A program made the translations under genes and the position numbers. From Haloarcula ordinaria (lineage in GTDB: Archaea > Halobacteriota > Halobacteria > Halobacteriales > Haloarculaceae): 64,000 nucleotides of DNA. The DNA lies in contig NZ_CP119790.1 in assembly GCF_029338275.1 (NCBI RefSeq), forward strand, positions 1 to 64,000, given 5' to 3'. Positions 48,081 through 57,831 of the stretch are shown here, piece by piece. Within the stretch, counting starts at the first letter, position 1. Every line of letters starts with the position of its first letter. The notes beneath the pieces were generated by a model, which had not been told where the DNA came from, ran no database searches, and saw only the letters and a list, made by a program, of their open reading frames with translations.

Positions 48081-48791
48081 ATGTCTGACCAATTGACAGA
48101 GGCCTATGTTCCGGACGAGGTTCCGGACGAGGATTTAGCATATTTCGCGAAGAGCGACGACCGGGTCGAGTCACTGCGACGAGAGTGGGGCGAGAACGTC
48201 GCACTGCTGGTCGTCGATATGACGAACGCGTTTGTCAGTGACGAGTACTACCTCGGACGCTCAGATACCGGACAGCCAGCTATCGACGCCAACGCGGAAC
48301 TCATCGAGGCTGCGCGTGCGGCCGACGCGCCGATTATTTATACGCGTGGAACCGACGCCGACCACTTCCCACCAGCGTACCAGGGAACGACCAAATCTGC
48401 GGGCGACCGCGACGAGGAATTCGCGGCGATGTGGGAGACGGGCAATCAGATTCACGATGACATCGCTCCCGAACCAGAGGACATAGTCATTCAAAAGCCA
48501 CGCGCGAGCGCATTTTTTGATACGCACCTCGCGAACCTGTTACACCACTATGACGTGGACACACTCATCGTAACCGGCATGACGACGAGCGGGTGTGTGC
48601 GTGCGTCGGTCGTCGATGGCCATTCATCGAACTTCCAAGTAGTCGTTCCGATCGAGGCAGCTGCTGATCGGTCGGTTATCTCGCACAAGATTTCGTTGTT
48701 CGATATGGATATGAAATACGCTGACGTACTCCCTGTCGAAGAGGTTGTGGACGAAATTGGGGCGACGGCAGCAGCGGTGGCAGACGACTAA
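48081..48791 (+). CDS. Isochorismatase-fold cysteine amidohydrolase (N-carbamoylsarcosine amidase/maleamate-type)
   Basis: The protein has 236 residues. The family hydrolyses amides or carbamoyl groups with an Asp-Lys-Cys triad, visible as Asp46 (LLVVDMTNAF), Lys139 (IQKPRASAFF) and Cys172 (TGMTTSGCVRAS). The C-terminal FDMDMKYADVLPVEEV is shared with N-carbamoylsarcosine amidase and maleamate amidohydrolase. ATG 48081 was chosen over 48033 because the latter adds an unnatural hydrophobic head. It lies 180 bases before the ABC importer operon, on the same strand, so ammonia release from an imported substrate is likely. The exact substrate is not visible. Confidence 0.9.
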   Translation: MSDQLTEAYVPDEVPDEDLAYFAKSDDRVESLRREWGENVALLVVDMTNAFVSDEYYLGRSDTGQPAIDANAELIEAARAADAPIIYTRGTDADHFPPAYQGTTKSAGDRDEEFAAMWETGNQIHDDIAPEPEDIVIQKPRASAFFDTHLANLLHHYDVDTLIVTGMTTSGCVRASVVDGHSSNFQVVVPIEAAADRSVISHKISLFDMDMKYADVLPVEEVVDEIGATAAAVADD

Positions 48792-48894
48792 GAACCCCCC
48801 AAAATCATACAGTCGTGGGATTTTCCGACAGTACCTGCTATACAATTTCTGATTTTTTACGTAATAATATAATTAGTAGACGATTAGCCAGTAG

Positions 48895-48904
48895 TTTTAT
48901 ATAT
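48895..48904 (+). promoter_or_regulatory. TATA-like box of the ABC importer operon
   Basis: TTTTATATAT lies about 27-36 bases before ATG 48931 of the leader ORF, not the lipoprotein start at 48969. The spacing implies that transcription begins at or near the leader ORF. Confidence 0.5.
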
Positions 48905-48930
48905 GGCTGTAAGAACAGTCGAGTTGTAAG

Positions 48931-48972
48931 ATGAAATCTGAACGATTCGGTACTAAGCGAGACCAGAGATGA
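48931..48972 (+). CDS. Leader ORF of 13 codons overlapping the importer start
   Basis: ATG 48931 encodes MKSERFGTKRDQR and stops at TGA 48970-48972, which overlaps ATG 48969 of the binding-protein gene (ATGA). Given the TATA box position, the transcript would begin almost at this ATG, so ribosomes would translate the leader first and could restart at the lipoprotein. This suggests translational coupling or attenuation-like control. Such a short frame could also be chance. Confidence 0.4.
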   Translation: MKSERFGTKRDQR

Positions 48973-50615
48973 GCAAAGAGAAAATGAGCCGATACGACCG
49001 ACGAACGATACTAAGAACGAGTGGAATCACCGCTGCGGCACTCCTTGCTGGCTGTTCGGGCGGTGGCGATGGCGGGAGCGGCGGTGGCGATGGTGGGAAC
49101 GGCGGTGGCGATGGCGGGAGCGGCAGTGGCGATGGTGGAAGCGGCAATGGTGGGTCGAGCAACGGCGACCTTCAGACGCTCAATGTGATGACGAGCCAGC
49201 CGGCGACGACGCTTGACCCACACATGACTGGCGCAATTCCAGACTCCCATATCATCTACCACAGCCTGGAGAACCTGATGTTCCGGAATGCCGAGGGCGA
49301 ACTCATTCCGATGCTCGCGACCGACTGGGGGCGGGAAGAACCCGGTCGCTTCCGCTTCCAGTTGCGCGAGGACGTCCAGTGGCACAACGGGAACGCCTTC
49401 ACCGCTGATGACGTGAAATACAGCGTTGAACGGATTGTCGACGATGACGTCGGCGGAATCACCTCTCAGCGAAAGTCCTACGTTCCTGGTGTGACTGGCG
49501 CGGAAGTCATCGACGAAACCACGGTCGACATCATCTCGGACTCGGTCAACCCACTCATCATCCCAGCGTTCTCTTCGTTCCTCGGCGTCGCAATCATGAA
49601 CAAGGAGTGGATCGAGTCACGGGAGCCCGAAGAGGTAGCGCTGGACATGAACGGTACGGGACCCTTCGTGCTGGAGAGCTTCGAACAGGGAGTCAGTGCG
49701 ACGTTCAGCAGCAACGACGACTACTGGGGTGACACCCCACCGATCGCAACGGCGAACTTCAGTTACTCCGGGGAGGCCTCAACCAGGGTGAACGGACTGT
49801 TAGCCGGCGAGCAGGACCTGACTGTAAACATCCCACCACAGGACGTCCCGCGTGTCGAAGATAACGAGGGGACCGCGGTGAAAAACGTTCCCAGTACGCG
49901 GATCTGCTTCGCTGCGATGCGACCGACTGTCGAACCATTCACCAGTAAAAAGTTCCGTCAGGCGATGAACTACGCGATCGACGTCGAGGGGGTCATCGAC
50001 GACGTGCTTTCCGGCTTCGGGACGCCGACCGGTCAGCCGACGTTGCCAATGATGTTTGGCCACGACCCCGACATCGAACCGTATCCCTACGACCCAGAGC
50101 GGGCCGCACAGCTCGTCGACGAGAGTGGGTTCGCGGGCGTCGAGCTGAACCCACCCTGTCGGCTGGGGCGGTATCTCAAGGGCGAAGAATGGATGACAGC
50201 CTGGTGTAACCAGATCGACGCGCTCCCCAACGTCAGCTGTGAGCCGAACCTCATGGACTCGGCATCGTTCGTGAGCCGACTCGGAGCGACCGGCGACCAG
50301 CGCATGGACTTTTTCATCTGGGGCTACGGCCAGCCGAGCTTCGACGCGAGTGCAACTATCCGATCGAACCTCACCGGCGAGTACCGCGGTACGTTCCGGG
50401 ACGAAGAGCTCCGAGATCTCATGGATCGGGCCGACAGCGCTGGCGATCGCGATGAACGCGAGGCGCTCCTTCAGGAGGCCAACCGATGGTGCCACGAAGA
50501 GGCCGTCTGGATCTTCATGCACGGACAGTCCAGCATCTACGGACAGAATACCGACTACGAATGGCGGGCGCGTTCCGATGAGCTACTCAACGCTAACGAT
50601 ATCGCTCCCAAGTGA
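48969..50615 (+). CDS. ABC importer substrate-binding lipoprotein (peptide/nickel family 5)
   Basis: The protein has 548 residues. A Tat motif (RYDRRTILRTSG, Arg11-Arg12) and lipobox LLAGCSGGG (Cys29) anchor it outside the membrane. A Gly/Ser/Asp linker of about 35 residues follows. The binding domain has the family-5 hallmarks PHMTGAIPDSHIIYHSLENL, WHNGNAFTADDVKYSVERIV, ESFEQGVSATFSSNDDYWG and KKFRQAMNYAIDVEGVIDDV. Its substrate is probably a small peptide, amide or similar nitrogen compound. This is the first structural gene of a five-gene importer, with 8 bases to the next. Confidence 0.93.
   Translation: MSKEKMSRYDRRTILRTSGITAAALLAGCSGGGDGGSGGGDGGNGGGDGGSGSGDGGSGNGGSSNGDLQTLNVMTSQPATTLDPHMTGAIPDSHIIYHSLENLMFRNAEGELIPMLATDWGREEPGRFRFQLREDVQWHNGNAFTADDVKYSVERIVDDDVGGITSQRKSYVPGVTGAEVIDETTVDIISDSVNPLIIPAFSSFLGVAIMNKEWIESREPEEVALDMNGTGPFVLESFEQGVSATFSSNDDYWGDTPPIATANFSYSGEASTRVNGLLAGEQDLTVNIPPQDVPRVEDNEGTAVKNVPSTRICFAAMRPTVEPFTSKKFRQAMNYAIDVEGVIDDVLSGFGTPTGQPTLPMMFGHDPDIEPYPYDPERAAQLVDESGFAGVELNPPCRLGRYLKGEEWMTAWCNQIDALPNVSCEPNLMDSASFVSRLGATGDQRMDFFIWGYGQPSFDASATIRSNLTGEYRGTFRDEELRDLMDRADSAGDRDEREALLQEANRWCHEEAVWIFMHGQSSIYGQNTDYEWRARSDELLNANDIAPK
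49057..49165 (+). repeat. Imperfect in-gene tandem repeat encoding the lipoprotein linker
   Basis: A GGCGGTGGCGATGGYGGGAR-type unit is repeated about five times and encodes Gly-Gly-Asp-Gly-Gly-Ser/Asn. Linkers of this kind follow the lipidated Cys in many haloarchaeal lipoproteins. The repeated DNA may vary in length between strains. Confidence 0.8.
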
Positions 50616-50623
50616 GATAGACG

Positions 50624-51613
50624 ATGAGACAACTTTCGCAATTCCTGGCCAAGCGGTTCGGTCAGGGTGTGTTCGTCGTCTGGGGGGTGATAACGGCCGT
50701 ATTCGTCCTTCGAGGTATCTCTCCGACAAACCCGGCACAGCTCGCAGCACCCACCGACGCGACGGCAGAGCAGATCCAGCAAATCGCCGAAGAGCTAGGG
50801 TTAACCAGGCCGATATACGAGCAGTATTTCGCGTACCTCATCGAAGTCGCTCAGGGAGATCTCGGCTACTCGTACATCACAAGTACCCCTGTGGCCCCCC
50901 AGATATTTGGCAAGCTTGGCGCGACTATCGAACTCGCCGTCTTCGGGATTCTGTTCGCACTGGTACTGTCGATTCCCCTGGGCGTGATAAGTTCGACGCG
51001 GCGTAACGAAGCACCTGATTACGTGGCGAACCTGTCGTCCCTGGTTGGCGTTTCGACCCCGAACTTTTGGCTCGCAATAATGCTCGTCTTGCTGCTCTCG
51101 GTCCAGATCGACCTGTTACCGACGAGCGGCCGACCAGTGGGATTCCTCGGCGTAATCGGCGCACTGGCAGCATTCCAGATCGACCCGCTTGTCAGCTGGG
51201 TTAGCCACATGGTGCTCCCGACACTCGCACTGGGAACCTATCTCATGGCACTGATGACCCGGCTGACGAGGAGTGGGATGATCGAGGAGCTGTCGAAGCC
51301 GTACGTCCAGACAAACCGAGCCAAAGGACTGCCCGAGGTGCTCAACCGTTACAAACACGCACTCCGAAACAGCCTGGCCCCGGTGGTGACAGTTGTCGGT
51401 CTCCAGCTGGGCAGGCTTATCGGCGGATCAGTCGTCATCGAGAGCGTGTTCGCGTGGCCCGGTATCGGCTCGCTGTTCATCCGGGCGGTCAACACAGCCG
51501 ACTGGCCTATTATCCAGGGGACGCTCATCGTCGTCGGTATCGCGTATGTCCTCGTCAACATCGGAGTTGACCTCGTCTACGCACAGCTAGACCCACAGGT
51601 GGTGGTGACCTGA
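50624..51613 (+). CDS. ABC importer permease 1 (DppB-like)
   Basis: The protein has 329 residues with six membrane helices. The N-terminal FLAKRFGQGVFVVWGVITAV and the LGLTRPIYEQYFAYLIEVAQ loop are typical of DppB/OppB. The EAA loop (LTRSGMIEELSKPYVQTNRA, KGLPEVLNRYKHALRNSL) docks onto the ATPases. The last helices contain VIESVFAWPGIGSLFIRAV. It ends in a one-base overlap with permease 2 (TGATG at 51611-51615), so the two are translated together. Confidence 0.93.
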   Translation: MRQLSQFLAKRFGQGVFVVWGVITAVFVLRGISPTNPAQLAAPTDATAEQIQQIAEELGLTRPIYEQYFAYLIEVAQGDLGYSYITSTPVAPQIFGKLGATIELAVFGILFALVLSIPLGVISSTRRNEAPDYVANLSSLVGVSTPNFWLAIMLVLLLSVQIDLLPTSGRPVGFLGVIGALAAFQIDPLVSWVSHMVLPTLALGTYLMALMTRLTRSGMIEELSKPYVQTNRAKGLPEVLNRYKHALRNSLAPVVTVVGLQLGRLIGGSVVIESVFAWPGIGSLFIRAVNTADWPIIQGTLIVVGIAYVLVNIGVDLVYAQLDPQVVVT

Positions 51614-52623
51614 TGGCATTACTGTCGCCGCGAACGATTTCGAACCTTCGACGTGAGTTGAGTGCAAGCCTGATAGCGAAAATCGGCCTCCTACTGGTGG
51701 CGCTCATCCTGCTCATCGCCGTCTTTGCGCCACTGATTGCGCCCTACAATCCATCGGTCCAGGAGACAAGCAGAGCGCAGTTGCCGCCAATCGGCATGAC
51801 CCTCAGTGATTCCTCGACGCAACTCGTCGATGGTGAGATAACCGAAGTCGAGTCGACCCGACGTGGGACGTGGGCCCATCCGCTCGGCACGGACGGACTC
51901 GGTCGTGACATGCTCTCCCGGGCGATATACGGCGCGCGGACCTCGCTGTTGGTCGGGTTCACAGCGATGCTGATCTCCACCCTGGTCGGGTCAGCCGTTG
52001 GACTCACCGCCGGCTACTACGGCGGGCGAGTTGACGATGCGATGATGCGTGGGGTTGACGTGATACTCGCGTTCCCCTCCCTGATCGTCTCGCTGTCGCT
52101 CATCGGTGTCTTTGGCAACGTTGCGATACAGATTCCGGATCCAATCGTCCTGCTCGGTTTCGCCGAGGGAATGCCCAGAACGGCTGTGCTTCCCGCGACG
52201 ATTACGATCGCCATTGCGTCGACTGGATGGGTCTGGATCGCCAGAATTGCCCGCGGTGAGGCTATCTCGGTGGCGAACGAGGACTATGTCCGGGCTGCTC
52301 GTACTACCGGGCTGTCCGACGCCCGAACAATCATCAGACACGTGTTGCCAAACAGTATGACCGCGATAATCGTTCTCGCAACCATCCAGATAGCGACGAT
52401 AATTATCATCGAGAGCTCGCTATCGTTTCTCGGTTTCTCGGGAACGACGCTCTCATGGGGCTTCGACATCGCGCAGGGACGTGACTATCTCGCGACGTCG
52501 TGGTGGATCGCCACCGTGCCCGGCGTGATGATCGTCCTCGCGGTGATCGGCATCAACCTCATCGGTGACTGGCTCCGCGATGCGCTGGACCCTGGCATTG
52601 ATAGAGGAGGGGCGAACTCATGA
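51613..52623 (+). CDS. ABC importer permease 2 (DppC-like)
   Basis: The protein has 336 residues. The OppC-type N-terminus is followed by a helix (LLLVALILLIAVFAPLIAPY), an external loop with HPLGTDGLGRDMLSRAIYGA, and five more helices. The EAA loop is AISVANEDYVRAARTTGLSD, then ARTIIRHVLPNSMTAI. It forms the membrane pore with permease 1. Its stop overlaps the start of the first ATPase gene (ATGA, 52620-52623). Confidence 0.93.
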   Translation: MALLSPRTISNLRRELSASLIAKIGLLLVALILLIAVFAPLIAPYNPSVQETSRAQLPPIGMTLSDSSTQLVDGEITEVESTRRGTWAHPLGTDGLGRDMLSRAIYGARTSLLVGFTAMLISTLVGSAVGLTAGYYGGRVDDAMMRGVDVILAFPSLIVSLSLIGVFGNVAIQIPDPIVLLGFAEGMPRTAVLPATITIAIASTGWVWIARIARGEAISVANEDYVRAARTTGLSDARTIIRHVLPNSMTAIIVLATIQIATIIIIESSLSFLGFSGTTLSWGFDIAQGRDYLATSWWIATVPGVMIVLAVIGINLIGDWLRDALDPGIDRGGANS

Positions 52624-53876
52624 CAGAAGATCTACTCCGTGTCAGGAACCTCAAGACACGGTTCTTCACTGCGGAGGGACAGATAAACGCCGTCGAGAAT
52701 GTGTCGTTCGACCTCCGCAAGGGCGAGGTGTTCGGTATCGTCGGCGAATCCGGTTCAGGCAAGAGCGTTACAGGCTTGTCGGTCATCGACCTCATCGAGT
52801 CGCCGGGTCGAATCGTCGACGGGGAGATCTGGTACCGATCTGAGGAGCTCGCGACAACCTTCGCCGGGAACAGCGAAGTGGCCGTCGACGGGGAGTTCGT
52901 CGACCTCCGGACAGTCCCTCAGCGCCAGCGGGATTATCTCCGTGGAACGGCCTTCAGCATGGTGTTTCAGGATCCGTTGAGTAGCTTCAATCCCAGTCTG
53001 ACCGTCGGGGAACAGATCGCCGAAGCGGTCGAAAGCCAACGGCGGGCCAGCGCGAACCCCCGTTCCACCCGAACCCGGACGAGCGACTACGGGATCAGTT
53101 CGTTCCTGCTCGATAGCCTCAACCCCTGGCAGAGCTATGTCAGTGACGCCAGCAAGGATAGAGCCGTCGAACTGCTGGCGAGGGTTGACATTCCAGATCC
53201 AGCCCGCCGGGCAGAGGAGTACCCCCACCAGTTCAGCGGCGGAATGCTCCAGCGAGCGATGATCGCGCAGGCGCTTGCAGTCGATCCTGATATTCTCATC
53301 GCCGACGAGCCGACGACTGCGCTCGACGTGACGATACAGGCGCAATTGCTCGAACTGCTGTCGGAAATGCAGGCTGAGACAGACATGAGCATCCTGCTTA
53401 TCACCCACAACCTCGGCGTTATCGCACGGCTTGCGGACCGAATCGGCGTGATGTATGCTGGCGAGGTCGTCGAGCGGGGACCCCGCGAGAATGTGCTGCA
53501 GAACCCGCACAATCCTTACACGGTCGGACTGCTGAACAGCATCCCACGTATCGACACCGACGCATCCGAGCGCAAGTCACTCGAGCCGATAGCGGGCAAC
53601 GTTCCGAGCTTGCAAGACAGCGAGCTTGGTGACTGCTGTTACTTCGCTGACCGATGTCCAGAGCGCAAACCGGAATGCACCGCGGCCAAACCACGAGAGC
53701 GGTCGATCCCCGGTCAACCAGACCATCAGGCCCGGTGTGTGCTCGTGGACGAAAGTGGCCCATCGGACGAATCCGACGGCGAGGAAGTGCCGACGGAGCC
53801 ACCAGTAGACGAGGTCAGAGGTATGAACGTGACTGATGCTGAAAGTAGGCCTGGGGAGGGGCGAGCCGATGACTAG
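52620..53876 (+). CDS. ABC importer ATPase 1 (DppD-like)
   Basis: The protein has 418 residues. Walker A is [13 protein letters not shown], the signature is [16 protein letters not shown], Walker B is [15 protein letters not shown], and the switch His is in [15 protein letters not shown]. The C-terminal oligopeptide domain has the Cys cluster [20 protein letters not shown], thought to bind an Fe-S cluster or zinc in this subfamily. A charged tail follows. The next ATPase starts 8 bases before this gene ends. It powers transport together with ATPase 2. Confidence 0.94.
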   Translation: MTEDLLRVRNLKTRFFTAEGQINAVENVSFDLRKGEVFGIVGESGSGKSVTGLSVIDLIESPGRIVDGEIWYRSEELATTFAGNSEVAVDGEFVDLRTVPQRQRDYLRGTAFSMVFQDPLSSFNPSLTVGEQIAEAVESQRRASANPRSTRTRTSDYGISSFLLDSLNPWQSYVSDASKDRAVELLARVDIPDPARRAEEYPHQFSGGMLQRAMIAQALAVDPDILIADEPTTALDVTIQAQLLELLSEMQAETDMSILLITHNLGVIARLADRIGVMYAGEVVERGPRENVLQNPHNPYTVGLLNSIPRIDTDASERKSLEPIAGNVPSLQDSELGDCCYFADRCPERKPECTAAKPRERSIPGQPDHQARCVLVDESGPSDESDGEEVPTEPPVDEVRGMNVTDAESRPGEGRADD

Positions 53877-55173
53877 CACCCAGACGCTCGTCCGGGTCGA
53901 TAACCTTGCGAAGTACTTCGTCGACAGTGACGGGTTGTTGGACCGACTCCTCGGGAACGAACCCGAACAGGTCCGGGCCGTCGACGATATCTCCTTTACG
54001 ATCAGACAGGGGGAGACGCTCGGGCTCGTCGGCGAGTCCGGCTGTGGCAAGTCAACGACCGCTGAGACACTTCTCGGGCTACACGAGCCCACGGACGGAC
54101 AGGTTCGGTTCGACAACCGGGACGTCCACGGCCTGAATCGCGACGAACGGAAAGATTTCACCAGCCGGGTCCAGATCGTTTTCCAGGACCCCTCATCGAG
54201 CCTCGACCCGCGGATGACCGTCGGTGAAAGCGTTCGCGAGCCGCTCGACGCTCATGGAGCGATGACAAAGAGCGAGCGCAACGAGCGCGCAGGGGAACTG
54301 TTAGAACGAGTCGGCCTATCAGCTGACCAGACGGACCGCTACCCCCACGAATTCTCCGGCGGCCAGCAACAGCGGGTTGGAATCGCCCGGGCACTCGCAC
54401 TCGACCCCGAGTTCATCGTCCTCGACGAACCGACGAGTGCGCTCGACGTCAGCGTCCAAGCCCAGATTCTCAATCTCCTCATGGACATCCAAGAGGAGTT
54501 TGGGTTGACGTACCTGTTTATCAGTCACGATCTCTCGGTTGTGCGCCACCTCTGTGACCGAATCGCAGTGATGTACCTCGGAGAAATCGTCGAGATTGGG
54601 CCGACAGACGAGCTGTTCCAAGAGCCGGCCCATCCGTATACGCGGGCATTGCTGGGCAGTGTCCCCCGCGTAACGGTTGAGGAGGCCGAACGCGAGGTCG
54701 AAACCCTGGAGACAGATGTACCGTCGCCGCGGAACCCGCCGTCGGGCTGTCGGTTCCATACACGCTGTCAGGCAGTAATTCCGCCGGCAGAGACCGACAT
54801 CGACACTGAAGCGTACCGCAGTGTCCTCGACATGAAAATCGCGCTCGGCGATGGCGAACTGGACCCGGTGCCCCTGAGAGAACTTGTCTCGTCACAGAAC
54901 ATCAATCCGGCGGACCAACCAGCGGTCACCTCGTTCCTCCGCGAATTGTATGGTATTCCAGAGACACTCGAAGACAAGTACGCCGAGGACGCCGTCGAAA
55001 ATGCACTGACGTTCGTCGCCAATGGAGAGATAGAAAACGCGTCCGAAATCATGCGTGTTGAATTCACAAGCGTCTGCGAGCAGGAACCACCACAGTCGAT
55101 TACGGTAGCAGACGACCATCGCGCGGCATGCCTTCGACTCAGCGCGGAGTCTCCAGGAACCGAGGGCGACTAA
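53869..55173 (+). CDS. ABC importer ATPase 2 (DppF-like) with long C-terminal insert
   Basis: The protein has 434 residues from ATG 53869, which overlaps the previous stop (ATGACTAG). An upstream in-frame ATG at 53836 is less likely. Motifs are [46 protein letters not shown] and [15 protein letters not shown]. In the C-terminal oligopeptide domain about 90 residues (from [15 protein letters not shown] to ASEIMRVEF) lie between the first Cys region, [14 protein letters not shown], and the last, [11 protein letters not shown]. The insert is helical and acidic and of unknown role. It may be a regulatory module in haloarchaeal members. Confidence 0.93.
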   Translation: MTSTQTLVRVDNLAKYFVDSDGLLDRLLGNEPEQVRAVDDISFTIRQGETLGLVGESGCGKSTTAETLLGLHEPTDGQVRFDNRDVHGLNRDERKDFTSRVQIVFQDPSSSLDPRMTVGESVREPLDAHGAMTKSERNERAGELLERVGLSADQTDRYPHEFSGGQQQRVGIARALALDPEFIVLDEPTSALDVSVQAQILNLLMDIQEEFGLTYLFISHDLSVVRHLCDRIAVMYLGEIVEIGPTDELFQEPAHPYTRALLGSVPRVTVEEAEREVETLETDVPSPRNPPSGCRFHTRCQAVIPPAETDIDTEAYRSVLDMKIALGDGELDPVPLRELVSSQNINPADQPAVTSFLRELYGIPETLEDKYAEDAVENALTFVANGEIENASEIMRVEFTSVCEQEPPQSITVADDHRAACLRLSAESPGTEGD

Positions 55174-55176
55174 CTC

Positions 55177-56556
55177 GTGAGCCAAACCACCTCGAGCCGC
55201 CTCACGGCTGTGTGGCGGCGGGTGGGGTCACTGTCCTGGCCGATCGCGCTCCAGTCCATGCTTCGGACGGCGATGCGGACGACAGATCTGCTGGTTACTG
55301 GATTGATCTCGCCGGCGGCTATCGCTGCAATCGGGATTGCGAACCTCTACACCCAATTTCCGTTATTTCTAGGTATCGGGCTTGGAAGCGGCTCGATGGC
55401 ACTCACAAGCCAGGATACGGGCCGGGGGTCGACTGTGTCTCGGGATAAGGCCATCTCGACGGCATGTCTGCTTGCCCTGCTGCTGGGGCTCCCGTTCGCG
55501 CTTTTCGGCTACGTACTTTCGACTGACGCGATGGAGCTGTTAGGGCCGCCAGCCGAAGTCGTGCGGGCGGGCAGCCTGTATCTCTCAGTCGTCTTGCTGA
55601 CAGCGCCGGCACGGCAGGTAACGCTCGTCCTCGCCCGGGCGCTTCAGGGGACCGGTGATACACTCACGCCAATGTACATCCGCGGTGTCGCGAACATAGT
55701 GAACATCGTTGGGACCGTCAGCCTCGGGCTCGGTATCGGTCCGGTGCCGCAGCTGGGTGTATTCGGTGTCGGCATCGCCACCGCCGTCTCGAATGTCCTG
55801 GCAGCATCGATGGCCGTCGCCGTCCTGCTAAGCAACCGCACTGATATCTCGTTCGTGCGGCCTGATAACCCTGAAATCGCGGTGCAAGTTGTAACAATCG
55901 CCGCGCCCAGGGCAGTGCAAGGCTTTTCTCGGACAGCTGTGGAATTCCCACTCAACGCGATACTGCTTTCCTTTGGCGTCAACGTCAACGCAGGCTATCA
56001 CGTGGGTCGACGGGTGTTTCAGCAAGTGTCCGCGCCGGTTGCGCGGAGCTTCAACGTGGTCACCAGCATTCTCGTTGGTCAGGCCGTCGGTGAACGCGAT
56101 CCAGAGAAGGCAACCTTCATTGGCCGTGCTACGGCCCTGTTGGGCCTCGCTATCGCAGTCGCTATGGGTGCTGGACTGTACCTCGGTGCCGTCCCGCTGG
56201 CAAAGGTATTCTCCGACGATATGTCGACGGTTGCGGCGGCGACGTTCTTCGTCCAAGCGTTCGCCGTCTCGCTACCCTTTGCGATGCTCTTTCGCATCTT
56301 CGCTGGAGCGCTCGAGGGTGGGAGCGAGACCCGCGTCCCATTCCTTGTTGACCTGAGTGGTCTCTCGCTGTTCATGCTCGGGGTGCCCTACATCGGTGGT
56401 GTTCTGCTTGGCTACGGAGTCACGATGGTCGGCGTCGGCATCGTCGTCTACAGTGTCTGGCGAGCGGTGTTTGTCTGGGCCTGGTTCGCCCGAGACGGTT
56501 GGTATACCCGCGCAGGGCGGATGATGGACGCTCGCGAGAGCAGCCCCGGCGACTGA
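55177..56556 (+). CDS. MATE family exporter (second copy)
   Basis: The protein has 459 residues from GTG 55177, three bases after the stop of ATPase 2, so it is the last gene of the importer operon. It shares the full layout of the copy at 46328, including WPIALQSMLRTAMRTTDLLV and ALQGTGDTLTPMYIRGVANI. Twelve helices are predicted. A MATE exporter co-transcribed with a peptide-type importer suggests disposal of a by-product or defence against a toxic analogue. The compound is not known. Confidence 0.92.
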   Translation: MSQTTSSRLTAVWRRVGSLSWPIALQSMLRTAMRTTDLLVTGLISPAAIAAIGIANLYTQFPLFLGIGLGSGSMALTSQDTGRGSTVSRDKAISTACLLALLLGLPFALFGYVLSTDAMELLGPPAEVVRAGSLYLSVVLLTAPARQVTLVLARALQGTGDTLTPMYIRGVANIVNIVGTVSLGLGIGPVPQLGVFGVGIATAVSNVLAASMAVAVLLSNRTDISFVRPDNPEIAVQVVTIAAPRAVQGFSRTAVEFPLNAILLSFGVNVNAGYHVGRRVFQQVSAPVARSFNVVTSILVGQAVGERDPEKATFIGRATALLGLAIAVAMGAGLYLGAVPLAKVFSDDMSTVAAATFFVQAFAVSLPFAMLFRIFAGALEGGSETRVPFLVDLSGLSLFMLGVPYIGGVLLGYGVTMVGVGIVVYSVWRAVFVWAWFARDGWYTRAGRMMDARESSPGD

Positions 56557-56738
56557 TGCGCCCCAAGATACTCGTCAGCCCTCTAGTATCCCACCATATG
56601 ATTAAATTATAGCGCACTAGTCTTTTATAAGTAAGGTTATCCTACAAAATATTGGACAATTATGCTAAAAATAGGAGAAATTCCGGATTGTTCTGAACAG
56701 ATGTTCGAAAAGTATTCAGGTGCTGGAGTGCGCGAACG

Positions 56739-57758
56739 ATGAGCGCCGAAGCGAAACCGCACGTCCACATCGTAGCGACTGGCGGGACGATCGCAAATGT
56801 CACCGGCGACTACGACAGTCCCGACGGCTTCCTGACTGCAGACGCGTTACTAGAGGAGATGCCCGAAATGGCAGCGGTAGCAGATGTTACCTCAACAGGT
56901 ATCTCACGGCTGGGAAGTTCTTCGCTGAACCCCGCCGTCTGGTACGAAACGTACGACGAGATAATGACGCAGGCTGAAAGCGAGGACCCACCTGACGGCT
57001 TCGTGGTCACCCACGGCTCGAACACCTCTGAAGAGACAGCTTACTTCCTGAACCTGACGTTGAAAACAGACCTCCCCGTCGTCGTGACGGCTGCACAGCG
57101 AGGCGTAAACGCGACCGGTTCTGACGGATTTAAAAATCTGTTCGACGCTGTGCGGACCGCCGCCTCGCCCGACGCAATCGGGCGTGGCACGATGCTCGTC
57201 ACAAACGACGAGATACATCACGCGCGCGATGTCTCGAAATTAGCGAGCAAGCGTCCGGACGCCTGGCAGTCCTCGAACTTCGGGAAAATTGGGCTCGCGA
57301 CTCCAGGGCAGCCGGTTACCTTCTACCGATCGGTCGACCGGACGACCGCGCCCGAGACGGTGTTCGATATCGACAAGACACCTGTCGAGGACTTCCCGCT
57401 GACCGATATTCACATCGTCTACGCCTCGATGGGCGATACAGGGACGGTTGTCGACGCAATCGCCGAAGATGCGGCCGGAATCATCGTTGCAGGGTTCCTG
57501 ACAGGCGGCGCTGCAAGTCCGGAGGGGCCGTCGCAGTCCGAAGCGCTGGAGCGCGCCGCTGAGAATGAAGTCCCCGTGGTCATGTGTACTCGCGGCAGCT
57601 ACGGCAGCATCGGCCGAGAGCGTGTCACTGACTACCCGGGCGGCTACGGTATCGGCGGGGATACTCTTCGCCCGCAAAAAGCACGGATTTTGCTCGCGTT
57701 AGGGCTCACCGAAACGTCGGACCCGGAAAAATTGCAGGAGTTCTTCGAGACGTATTGA
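56739..57758 (+). CDS. Asparaginase-family amidohydrolase with altered substrate pocket
   Basis: The protein has 339 residues and the type II L-asparaginase/glutaminase fold. The nucleophile loop VATGGTIANV (Thr17) and the Lys167 region RDVSKLAS are kept. The second catalytic loop reads THGSNTSEET instead of THGTDTxEET, so Thr becomes Ser94 and the Asp that binds the substrate amino group becomes Asn95. The GSQ-type loop is GSSS (Ser60, Ser61 where Gln is usual). These changes argue against asparagine as substrate and for an amide without a free alpha-amino group. It follows the importer operon after an AT-rich 180-base gap. No signal peptide is seen. Confidence 0.88.
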   Translation: MSAEAKPHVHIVATGGTIANVTGDYDSPDGFLTADALLEEMPEMAAVADVTSTGISRLGSSSLNPAVWYETYDEIMTQAESEDPPDGFVVTHGSNTSEETAYFLNLTLKTDLPVVVTAAQRGVNATGSDGFKNLFDAVRTAASPDAIGRGTMLVTNDEIHHARDVSKLASKRPDAWQSSNFGKIGLATPGQPVTFYRSVDRTTAPETVFDIDKTPVEDFPLTDIHIVYASMGDTGTVVDAIAEDAAGIIVAGFLTGGAASPEGPSQSEALERAAENEVPVVMCTRGSYGSIGRERVTDYPGGYGIGGDTLRPQKARILLALGLTETSDPEKLQEFFETY

Positions 57759-57831
57759 GGCGGATACCGTTGGATACGCAGCTGCAGTCGGATGGGTAGG
57801 AGGCACATCCTTTCGCGTGGAACAACGACTA

